Shown here in pieces: positions 35,076 to 45,462 of a DNA stretch of 64,000 nucleotides. The stretch is from Erythrophleum ivorense (taxonomy: Eukaryota > Streptophyta > Magnoliopsida > Fabales > Fabaceae): contig JAIUCV010000574.1 of assembly GCA_026724425.1 (NCBI GenBank), positions 434,001 to 498,000 on the forward strand, written 5' to 3'. The translations under genes and the position numbers were made by a program. The notes beneath the pieces are model-generated. The model ran no database searches. It was not told where the DNA came from and saw only the letters and a list, made by a program, of their open reading frames with translations. How positions within the stretch are numbered: the first letter of the stretch is position 1; every line of letters begins with the position of its first letter.

Positions 35076-36457
35076 GCCTACGTTTGACATGTATGAGTTC
35101 ATATGACAAGGAAAATGATTTATATATGTTCATTAGTAACTTAAATGCCATGCATGCATTCTTTAACATATAAATGCATCCTTTATGTATGTTTGAAAGG
35201 ATAGAGAGCTATTGGGATTATTTGAATCTTACTCTTCCCCCACATATGTCTAACCATGTCTAGGTGAGCCAAGTGAATCAAGAAATGAAGGCCAAACATT
35301 TTGAAAAGCAAGACTTTGGCAATGAAGTAGAATATTAAGCATTTTGATGGCATTTTGATTTCAAGATTTATAACCACATGATGTATATGTAAATGTAATG
35401 TAAACCTTTGAACATGTTTAAATGTATTAAATATAATGTATATATCCATTTTAGAACTATATGAATAAATATGTGAGCTCTTGTCATCCTTATACTATTG
35501 TGCTCATGTGTATGAATGCAAGTGGTAAGGTGAGAATGTGTTCCATGATGATTTGAACAATTTGGCATACTTCTATAGGTTGTAGTTATGCTTTTAGTCT
35601 TGTTCAAGTGGTTGCGAAAAGGTGAGCAAGGCATTTAATGCATGTTGAACCTTTTATGAATTTCAATTTTGACTATTTCTTGAGTTGAACCAAAGTCTAA
35701 CCAAATGGTAGAGTTTTTGCATGAAATTTTGCCAGTAAATAGGTCTTATATAGAGCTTTTCATAGAGCTAAAGAGCACTTAATTTGGAACTTTAAAAAAT
35801 TTATTATAATTTTTCAAAATTAGCTAAATTATGCAGAAATTGTCAAGGGTACTGTTCATATGGTAAGTTTGTTCATATGGTAAGTTTGCTTTCCTATGTC
35901 ATTTATGGATCAAATGAAATCCAATGCTTATAAGATTTTACAAGTATAAATTAGAATTATAAACTTTCTATAGCCATCAAGAGCACCTCATTTGGAGCTC
36001 TATAGAGGAAGAAACAAATTTTTGAAGTTCCAGGACTTATAGCTATTTGAGGCGTAATGCTATTATCTTAGCCTGAAATTATTTTTAATTATTAGTTAAC
36101 ATCTAGAACTTTCCAGAAAGTTATCATATGCATGACTTTATCATATGTATTATTTTAATTTTTCTAGAATTAGTTATGAATTTCTAAAGTTCATATTAGA
36201 AATCTGGAACAGCAACCCGAGAGCAAAATTTTGGTTTTGTGAAATATAGTTCCAAATCCAAGATTCTTGAGATGAATTATGATGTTTCTAATATGAATGG
36301 ATATGTTATGGATGAGAAATGAAATTTGTAAGTCCACATGGTCCTTAAAGCGAATAATGATGTAAATGGGTTTTCAATTATGTAATTTCCTGCTACCAAA
36401 AGTGTTATATTCAGCCTTTGTGATGAAATGTAAAGGCTAGGAAGCTAAGGTATTACA

Positions 36458-36579
36458 CTTATCCTATCCTAGACTTTACTCTAAACTCCTTTAAATATCC
36501 TACGACTAATTATTCTGATGCCATAATTTAACCTTATAGATTTAGGGTGTTACATAACCTAATATTGTATTAGAGTGGT
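36458..36579 (+). other. End of another LTR plus a degenerate tRNA-Met primer site
   Basis: TTTAGGGTGTTACA ends at 36554. About 11 bp later comes TGTATTAGAGTGGT (36566-36579), three substitutions from TGGTATCAGAGCGGT, the usual initiator-tRNA-Met primer site after plant LTRs. This LTR end does not resemble the RTTACA ends of the nested family (no GGCTAGGAAGCTAAGG before it), so it belongs to an older host element into which copy 1 inserted. Internal sequence of that element would continue through 36580-36810 and 40340-41857, but no coding motif is left. Confidence 0.4.
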
Positions 36580-38194
36580 AAAAGTATGACAAAATTTCAA
36601 CCATAAAATTTCTCTCATATTATTTAGTTGTATAAATCCTATTACCAATATCATGTTCAATTAACTACTGAATGCCAGATAATTGATTCCATGTATCCAG
36701 CATTCATTAAATTACGAGTACTACTAATTATGTTCCAGTACAAAGCTTGCATCTAACTATGGAACAAACTATGGGTTGGTGTCTCTTAATAAGATTATGA
36801 ATATTCAGTGGATAGTGTAATACCATATTAAGATAGCATAAGTTTTACATCACAATATCCTTATAATATTAATTTTCATATATTAAATACTTTTAACAGC
36901 AAAAAATACCATCATTGAATGCGAAAATATTTCATTTTTGCTTAAATGTATTATTCCAACTTCACAAACTCATCTTTCATCCTTAAGACACTTGTTCATA
37001 CAAAAACATCACAAAAAGAAGCAAGAAATTTGGGTTTAAGGTCAAGCATCGCATATTAGAACCATTTCACCATTTTCATGTCATTTCATAATTCTGTCCG
37101 AAATTTCAAAAATTCATATATTGAGTTAGAGACCTTCAAATTATGCAAATTAGGACTCTATAGAAATCTCAAGACATGAACTAGCTATTATAAAAATTTC
37201 ATATCAAAACAAATTTGTTTAGGCCACAAAAATCTAATGGAACAGTACCACTATTAGTTTTTTGTATATGCACAAACTTGAAAATTTTGGAAATTCATAT
37301 CTTGAACTATACAACTCCAAATTGAGTGATTTTAGTGCTATGGAAAGCTTATGATGCCAATCATATGACAATAAAATTTCATGAATATTGGAGTTCATTT
37401 AGCCCCTCAAATATACAAAAAACTAGAATTGACCAAATGAACAGTGGCAGGGCATTTCTGCATAAATCAGCCAACTTTGAAAAATTATAAGAAATTTTAT
37501 AGAGCTCCAAAAATTATATTTCTTAGTTTTGTGAAAAGCATTAATTAAGATCTAATTTTTTATCAAATTTCATACCAAAATTTGTCTATTTAGTTTGGTT
37601 TTGGTTCAGGGGCAAAATATTATGTATTTTAGTACCAAATTGGCATCAAATGGTCCATAATGTGGTTCTATAATGCAAGTGACCATTTGAGCACGTCCAA
37701 CACCTCAAATATAGCATATAAGAGCATTGTATTAGATGCAAAATATCATAGGACTTAAAACTACTCTCTCACTTGGCTTCATACCCACACTTTACAAGCC
37801 ACTTACATGTCAAAAATCTATGTTCTCATATAATTGACTCCTAATATGATACATTCATCATAATGTCACATTTTTACACATGAGTGAAGGGTTACATCTT
37901 ATATATAGCTTATGCAATTATACTTTGACATCAAATTCTATTCAATTGTCAAGGTAACACAAGTCAAGCTTCTTGACTTCCATTCTTTACTCCATGAGAG
38001 TTCTCTAGACAAGGTTAAATATAAAGTGGAAGAGAGTGAGATTCAAATAATCCCAATAGCTCTTTCACTCTTTCAAGCATACATATATGATATGTTATCA
38101 TGTCAAAGAAAGCAAGCATACATCAAATGCTTCCAAATATCAAACATAAACATATTTACAAAGTCATATGGATCTATCAAGGTTAAGAACAAGT

Positions 38195-38375
38195 TCTAAG
38201 GACTTTTGGTCTAATCTCACCTAATTATTTGGGACTTTTGGATTAGCCTCACCCATTTTAGGAATTTTTGACTTAGCCTCTCTCATTCCATGAGACTTTG
38301 GCTTTATCTCACCATTGCTTAGGGATTTTTTGCTTCACCTTACCCAATTCAAGAAACTTTTAGAAAACCTCACCC
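38195..38375 (-). repeat. GTGAGGC short tandem block, copy 3 (antisense)
   Basis: Units GGACTTTTGGTCTAATCTCA and GGACTTTTGGATTAGCCTCA are repeated about five times with divergence. Confidence 0.75.
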
Positions 38376-38722
38376 ATCAAATGCCATTTCACCTTTCAAA
38401 TGCAATTCAAGAACATAATAATATCATATCATCAAACCAATAGCAATAGACATGTTTCATGATTCAAACACACATAGAAGTAATCAATGATAATCAAACA
38501 ACTAAGATATGCATACAAGAATAGATCAAGAGTTACCTTGAGTTAAGAAACACAATTTCTTTCCTTGGTTTCTAGCTCCTTGGTTTGGCCTCACACACAC
38601 AACTAGGAAAGCCTTGCTTTGCTTGGTCTAAACACATTAAACAACACACAAATATATCAATGGAACCATCTCTAACCTTACATAATCTCTACACAAGCCA
38701 ATTCTAGCTTATGGCATCCATA

Positions 38723-38888
38723 TGGTTCCATATTGTAGCATAATGAAGCAACCCATACAATTCATTTTCTTGGCTCTAATTTGTCACTCAATCTAAATCA
38801 TATAACTCCATTTAAACTCATTGGATTCATCATAAACTCAAATTAAAGAGCCTAATACTAAGTTGCTTCTTTATGCCTAATAGAATCT
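38723..38888 (-). repeat. Conserved long hairpin, copy 3
   Basis: ATGGTTCCATATTGTAGCAT then AATGAAGCAAC pairs with AGTTGCTTCTTTATGCC then TAATAGAATC. The inner CTCCATTTAAACTCATTGGA pair is present. Confidence 0.65.
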
Positions 38889-40339
38889 TAAACTTCTAAC
38901 TTTCTAAATATGGCTTCTAAATTCAAACCAATGGTTTCTTTAGTGTTTATAATTCATATCTAGACTATTCATAACATTAGAATTAAGGAAAACTCTCCAT
39001 AGATACTTGAAATGGAGCTTGGCCGAGATTATGCTTAAGGAATACACCAAGAGAGTTTCATTCATTTCTCTTGAGATATTGATATCCATGAAGCTTTCTA
39101 GGTCTCTTAAGAACCTAAACATACTCTTACACAAGTTAAATCATCATTAGAAAGTTTCATAAATCCCTAGGTATAATTCAAGCCCTAATTTTCATAACTT
39201 GTTATCTATGACTTCTTTTTGAGTTTTATTTGTTCCATATGATTCCTTAGGCTTCAAAACCCTAATTTCTATCAAGTTTGGATCAAAATCAAATATCCTA
39301 CATCGCACCCTAGGATTGGTTGAAATGATGAAGTAAGGGAAAGCCAAGAAGAAGCAAGCTATTCATGGTGAAGCATACATTTTCTTAAAGCTTGTTAAGA
39401 GCACTTTTTTGAGCTTCCAAAGTTTCCTTCAAACTCTTTCTTCCCTCTATTGAACCAACCACAAATCACCACCATTCAAGACATTAAAACCATTAGAAGA
39501 GAGAAAAGAAAGAGGACAAGAACTTTAGTGAAGGAAAGAGTATGAAAAAGTGACTAATTCTTACCCTTTTCAAACTTTTTTTCTTCTCCCTCGCCCCCTC
39601 TTCTTGTGCACCACTCAAGGCTACCCTTGGTTTTGTTTTTAGCCAAAAGAATGTTGATTAAGAAGAGAGGAAGAAGGTGGGTCGTGATTTAAAAAGGGTA
39701 AAGGGATATATTATAATATTTTCAAAATTTCAACTATGTTCATAAACTTTGCTTTCTCCGTTTGAGCTCATTTCAAATTTTTTTTAGAACTATCTTTTTT
39801 ATCATAAAATTTAGGTCCTTTAATTTATAAAATATCTTTAATTTCACCTAAATTGGATTTCAAATCTTACAAAACTATCCAATCAAAATTTTAGTCAACT
39901 GATAACTTAAAACATACATTGAATGGATTTTTATCATTTTAGGGGTTCCTATGGTTCTTAGGACCTCTGAGAACCTTGAGAAACTCAAATTTCTCATTTA
40001 AAGATTCCTCCTTTGAGTTTTTAAAAAATTACCTAAAATTACGATTTTGCCACTACATTATTCCTTAAATTCATTCAGCCATTTTGGTTTCGATTTCGAT
40101 TTCGATTTCGGGCTATCTTTAGGCTCTAACCCATATTTTCAAGTGTTTTAATTCTCATTTTAATCTCAGTTAGCCTCAATTCACTTTACTTGGGGTCCTC
40201 ATTCATTAACTAAACAATTTTGATTTCAGTTTCTTGTAATTCATATTGGTTTTCGTTAGGCTTGTGACCCCTCGTAAGTAATTTATTCCATTTTTTAGGA
40301 ATTATTTTGAATTTCACAATTATAGGATATTATAGATAA

Positions 40340-41857
40340 AACTCTTATGTCTTCGTAATACTAACCTCTAAACATTGGGAGGGTAGAATACTCCTAGCAC
40401 TTTAATTTACTATAAGCGTAGCTTTAACAACATGGATATTCCTATATGAACACATTATCACGTATAGTGAGAATCTATATTCTTAGTAACATAATTAATT
40501 TTGAAAACTAGTAATGGTTCAACTATTACGTATGCAAAAATGTTTTCTTTTATTTCCCCTTTCTGTCTATGGCATATAACAATAGCAAACACAACACAAC
40601 AAACCAAATGCAAATAGAATAATATTCATATATAAGGGCATAAACATATTGATATAAAGGACATATCCTTATATATGCATATTCATCTTGAATAACATTC
40701 AAATAATATTATTCATAATAATGACATACTGAAGTTATCATATCTAAGTATTGCAAATCATGGTAAGGTGAACACATCACAAATTAAGGTCTAATCAATA
40801 TTAATATTCACTTTATGATAGTATATCACACATCACCCATAATTGCACTCAAATATAATTGTACAAATATGTAGCATAATACCACTTAATTTCAGTTATA
40901 TCTTCCAAAGACGTCTTCTAAGCAATATTAATTTAACATAATCATAATAGACTCAGTTCCTCATATATGTGTATCTCATAACTTGATACACATTGACGAA
41001 CCTTATTATTTCATTCATATAGCCTTAATAGTATTGCAAGAATACTTTTGTGCATATCCTCTTAAGGCCTAATTTTGTGGGTTGCTATTTTTATATAGTT
41101 AAGCATGACTTGTGTTGTTGCACACAGCTCGACTGTGCTTAAAACCCTTGTATGTAAAAACCTATTCCTAGTTTAATAATGCTATTTTGATGCATCCCTA
41201 ACCATTCTAATATGATTATAGCTACATAGAAACTTTAGAAACAAGCTTAAAGTGGGGTTAAATCTCATGAAAATATCTTATGATTTCTCTTAAGTTTCAC
41301 CTATCCTATGTATAAAGAGAAGAAGGAGATAATATGGAGATGATGCACAGAGGTATGTAGACTAGTCTTACATGCTTAAACCAGGGTGTGTTCTTACCTT
41401 TAATGCCTTCCAAGTCCTTATTCTCCTTCTCCTTTGTTTTCTTTCTCTTTTTCATGTCTTCTTAGTTTCTCTCTCTTAAGTTCTCTCCTTTACTCTTTTC
41501 TCTCTTTCTTTTACTCTTCTCTCTCTCTCTCTTATTTGATGACGGACAATTTGTAAGGGTTGAAGATGAGTTCCTCTTTTCTTTCTCTATTTCTCTCATA
41601 AACTCTCAATCTTACACTCCCTCCCTCACACCTTCTCTTCTTATTTCTTCTTTCCTTCTCTCTTGTTTTATTCTATGCTGGTACAAAAGGTTGAGGGGTA
41701 TTTTTAGACAGACAAGGTTGGTGCTTCACTCAGTTTCCTCCTTTTTCTTTAGATTTCATATAAAGGACTTTTAGACAAAGTGTCGACTACCTTTGACCTA
41801 ATTTTTAAGGAGTTATGTTATCATTTATGGAGAAATATAGTTATGAAAGTTCTTTTG
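40340..41857. other. Gene-free host sequence between two LTR-like insertions
   Basis: No protein motif was seen. A CT-rich tract with (CT)n lies at about 41395-41660. This may be internal sequence of the older LTR element whose end lies at 36554. Confidence 0.45.
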
Positions 41858-41919
41858 ATCAATGTAACAACCAGAATTGCTGAAAATTTTTAAAGTTCTA
41901 AAATTTTTCTAAGTTTGCT

Positions 41920-42145
41920 GACTATAGCCCAACTATAGCAAATGTACCTATTCGCTATAGCGAAAATCTACTTGACTATAGCGAATGTACTTGTTGGCTA
42001 TAACAATAATGCTTCTAGCTATAGCGAGTTAAGGCATCCCATATAAAAATTAGAGAGCTCCTCACAATAAAGCACATCGTAGTGAGAACAAAGGCCTGAG
42101 ACTGATACGTGCTCACCGTAACGATAGTTATTTTTCGCTATAGAG
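41920..42145. repeat. Cluster of CTATAG palindromic motifs near the start of copy 4
   Basis: CTATAG or a one-base variant recurs about seven times in 220 bp, including the perfect 14-bp palindrome TTCGCTATAGCGAA at 41951-41964 and the repeated unit CTATAGCRAATGTAC. It lies upstream of CATATAAAAATT (about 42038). Position suggests upstream promoter repeats of an LTR; no function is shown. Confidence 0.6.
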
Positions 42146-43017
42146 AGGGTTAGTCCAAAAAAGCATGAAAAAAGATAATTTTGCTTCTTAAAGAGTCTAG
42201 ATCCTTTCTTTTTCTTATAACTGACATAGACTTCGTCCAAAACAGAGAAAAGGGCTGGAGAGAGAGAGAGAAAAACTAAGAGAAGCTAAGAGAGAAGGAA
42301 GGAAACCAAGGAAAAGGTAAGCAAAACTTGAGATTTCTATAGCTTTCCTTCTTAGAATTTTATTCTTCTCTCTTTGCCCTCTCTTTCTATGATTTTGGTT
42401 GTTGAATTAGTTTTGTTTTGAGCTTGGTTCAAAAGAGAGAGAATGGAGAATAAAAAGGAAAGTGAAGGCAAAAGAGAACCACTCTTGAAAGAAGCTAGAA
42501 CTTAAGGCAAATGCTTATGCATCTTGCTTCTTCTTCTTTGCTTCTTGTATATGTTAGTTCTACCAACTTGAGGGCTTAAGAGAGGAAGAAAGTTCTGACT
42601 TAGAATGAGTAAGAAACCCTTGAATTAGAGTGTGAGGAGTTGAGAAATGCAAAGGAACTAAGAGAAGAACTAGTAAAAATTAAAAAGGAGAAATTAGGGT
42701 TTTAATCTCCTAGCCTTTGTGAGTAATTGTTTGAGTTCCAAAAGAGTAATTGCATGCTATTTATTGTGTCTAGGCTCAAAAGAATCGGCTCCATCTAGTT
42801 GTGGTTTTGAGACCGAGAAAGACAAAGATAAATCAAAAGGGAAGACTTGTGTTGGCTTATAAGATAACTCTCTACTCTTTCTTATTATATTCTTGGATGT
42901 ATAATGGCCATTGTATGTTTGTGTATGTGCTTGTATTGTAAGACATGCCATTTAATGTTGCCTTGATGCATTGGTACCAATATGTTTATGTTTTAAGTTG
43001 TGAAAAATTGCTCGGGT

Positions 43018-43200
43018 GAGGGAGTGCCAAAAGTCCCTTATGATGAGTGAGGTAGAGCCAAAAGTTTTTAAGAATGGGTGAGACAAGGCCAAAAGTCTCA
43101 TAGATGAGTGAGGCCAAGTCAAAAGTTCCTAGACTAAGGGTGAGGCCATCTAAAAATTCCAAAAATAGGATGAGGTTAGACCAAAAGTCCCAAGAGCTCA
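43018..43200 (+). repeat. GTGAGGC short tandem block, copy 4
   Basis: Units GCCAAAAGTCTCATAGATGA then GTGAGGC, and AAAAGTTCCTAGACTAAGG then GTGAGGC, about five copies. The minus frame at 42986-43225 is only the repeat. Confidence 0.75.
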
Positions 43201-44741
43201 TTCTTGGCATTGATATGATATTCATGGCGTGAAAATTATGTGTTGTATGATTGTGAATGGTTAGATGCCTACTTGTATGCTTTGACTTGTTTATATGCCT
43301 TGATTGCTTCTTTGAATGAGTGTATGAGTTATTGAGATTGTAACGTCCGATTTTTCGTAAAATATCGAAATTAGTCAGTTTTCAAAGCAAGTCCCCTGAA
43401 ATGAGCGATTCAAGACCAAATAAAATTTGGATAAAATTTTAAATAATAGAAAATAAAGATTTAAGCCTTGAGTTGCCCAGAAACTGGGGTCGGAGTGATT
43501 CAAAAAAATTTGTCGAAAGGCTAGTGGCATTTTCATAAATAAGTACAATTTTAGAAAATCACCTAGAAGGGCTTTTTAAATGGAAATTTTAAGTTATCCA
43601 GGATTTTTAGAGGCCCCAAAAACCATGGAAAGCCCCGAGACCGATAAAGCCCCTCTGGTGTACTCTTTCCAATGTCGGTTGACCCAAACTTTGACTGGTC
43701 CGTTCGGAAAAGTTTTAGCTCTGATTTGAGTGATTCTAACGTTATTTTATTAAATTGGGAATCTAAATATTATAATAGAAAAGACGGTTCTAAAAAAGGA
43801 GCTAAAACAAAGGAGAAACGAAAATGCTACAAACAAAAGGCAAAAGTGGAAATAAATGGCAAAGTGAAGCTTCCATACCCTTTTTTAAAGACACATCCCT
43901 ATTCTCCTCCCTTTAACAAACTCTCTTTTGTCCAATTTCAAAGAAATTGTCTAGCCCTCTTAGGCACACCAATAGCAAGGGAAAAGAAGAAAAAAAAAGC
44001 CAAGATTTTGACCAAGGAGGAAATTTTCGTGTTTGTGGAAGAGTGTCCAACCAAGTGGAAGAGCAAACAAAGAAAAGCAAGAAAATAAGGTAAAACTTCT
44101 ATTCTTTGGTAGTTTCCTCCTCCCTTTTCCTCTTACATGAATTTGGCCACCATGAGCCCAATTCTTAGGGGCTATTTTCTGTCCAATTCATAGAGGGATT
44201 AGGGGTTTTCGGTGGCAAGGATTAAGAATGAACTAATAAAATCAAGAAAGGGGTATTAGGAAACAAGATAGAACCATTAGGGATCTAAATGCTCATTTGC
44301 AAATCTGATTTAACATGAATGTTCTTAGACTTAAATGAATGTTTAAATGTGCTCCTAAGATCCCTAAGAGGTCCCCCATATGCCTCTTCCTCCATGAAAA
44401 CAAACAAAATCCCATTGAAAGTCATGAACCCAGAAGTTAGAAAAGTGTAGAGCACTTAAGGGGATTGTAAAAACTGATTTAATCCATAAGTTTCCTTGAC
44501 TATTTAAGTGTTTTCTTGACCCCTACAACTCTTAACAACCTCCCTAAATGGTTTCCCCATCAAGGAAAAATCAAGAAGCCATTAAATCCCATTTATGCTC
44601 TAGGTTTCGACCAAGTAGGGATGGCAAAGTTAGGGAGAGTTTTGAATTTTTTTCAAGTCCATTTTTGAGTCATATATGATGCATGAATATGAGAGGAAGC
44701 TTTGGAAAAAATTTAGGAAGCTTAGAGAATGAGTTAGTGCT

Positions 44742-44915
44742 TTAGGTTCCATATTGTCACCTAAAGAAGCAACATAATGTTAGGCCCTTTGTTTTAGTGA
44801 TGTGATGACTCCAAGAGGCTTAAAAGGATTCAAGAATCATATTTGAAAGGAAAGGATGAGGCCTAGAAGTTATTTGGGGGGTGTTGCTTCATTAGGTGCT
44901 TTTATGGACCATAAT
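44742..44915 (+). repeat. Conserved long hairpin, copy 5
   Basis: AGGTTCCATATTGTCACCTA then AAGAAGCAACA pairs with TGTTGCTTCATTAGGTGC then TTATGGACCATAAT. Confidence 0.7.
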
Positions 44916-45261
44916 GAGATTTATAGGATAACCTAGTGTCTAAGCAAGTGATGTGACCTTAGAAATTATTTCATGAACCTAATTTGCTTCCTTAAATCAT
45001 GTCTAGGCCAAGAGGAACCTTCCTCACACTTTTGTGGGTGTGTAGACAAAAAGAGGAGTTTAAATTAAAAGGGAAAAGTGTGTGAATTTGTGCAAAGTAG
45101 CTCTCTCCACCTTTTCTCATGCATGGATGTGTGTTTAGCTTGTTTTATTATGTGTGTATGTATATTTTTTAGCTATGAAAAGTATGCTAGCATGCTCTTA
45201 TATACCATGACTCTTGATGCCACCTTATGCTTTTAAATGAATATATGATGTGTGATTGAGC

Positions 45262-45462
45262 TTGCTTGAGTGTGGAGAGGCTAAGAACTCTTCCCCATGG
45301 TGAGGATGAGCCAAAAATCCTTGAGCTTGGTTGAGACAAAGTAAAGAGTCTCCCAAAAACAAAGTGGACTCCCAAAGAGTATGGTTGAGTCCAAAGATTT
45401 CAAAGAATGGGTGAGACAAGTCCAAATACCATGGAGAGAAGTGTGAGGCCAATCCAATTACT
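45262..45462 (+). repeat. GTGAGGC short tandem block, copy 5
   Basis: The most diverged block: GATGAGCCAAAAATCCTTGAG, AAGAATGGGTGAGACAAGTC and similar, about five units. Confidence 0.65.

Larger units (their letters stand above)
27971..36457 (+). mobile_element. Solo-LTR-like TGTAAY…RTTACA element (copy 1), split by an insertion at 28109-33166
   Basis: The element starts TGTAATGTCTGATTTTCC and ends AAGCTAAGGTATTACA. It is flanked by a perfect 5-bp duplication CTTAT at 27966-27970 and 36458-36462. Its two halves (27971-28108 and 33167-36457) are rejoined by removing the nested insertion, which has its own perfect AGATG duplication (28104-28108 and 33167-33171). Excluding the insertion it is about 3.4 kb. 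TG…CA ends, 5-bp duplication and no coding region make it most likely the solo LTR of a large-LTR gypsy element. It carries GAAACCAAGGTAAG blocks near 33890, the long hairpin and the GTGAGGC repeat block. Confidence 0.75.
36816..40334 (-). mobile_element. TGTAAY-family solo-LTR-like copy in antisense (copy 3)
   Basis: Plus-strand ends are TGTAATACCATATTAAG and GGATATTATA, i.e. an antisense family copy whose 5' TGTAACGTCC has decayed to TATAATATCC. Flanks GATAG (36811-36815) and GATAA (40335-40339) agree in 4 of 5 bases. Length is 3519 bp. It carries the antisense GTGAGGC block (about 38195-38375), the hairpin (38723-38888), and a (GATTTC)4 run at about 40088-40113. Many differences from other copies are G-to-A or C-to-T, as expected for methylated plant repeats. 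It has no coding region. Confidence 0.7.

Noticed and set aside
27971..36457. Head-to-head duplicated host gene pair
   Set aside because: The inverted similarity is explained by opposite-strand copies of one mobile family with 5-bp target duplications.
43672..44088. 138-codon frame in copy 5
   Set aside because: Not open in the homologous parts of copies 1, 2 and 4, and rich in Lys with no recognisable domain.
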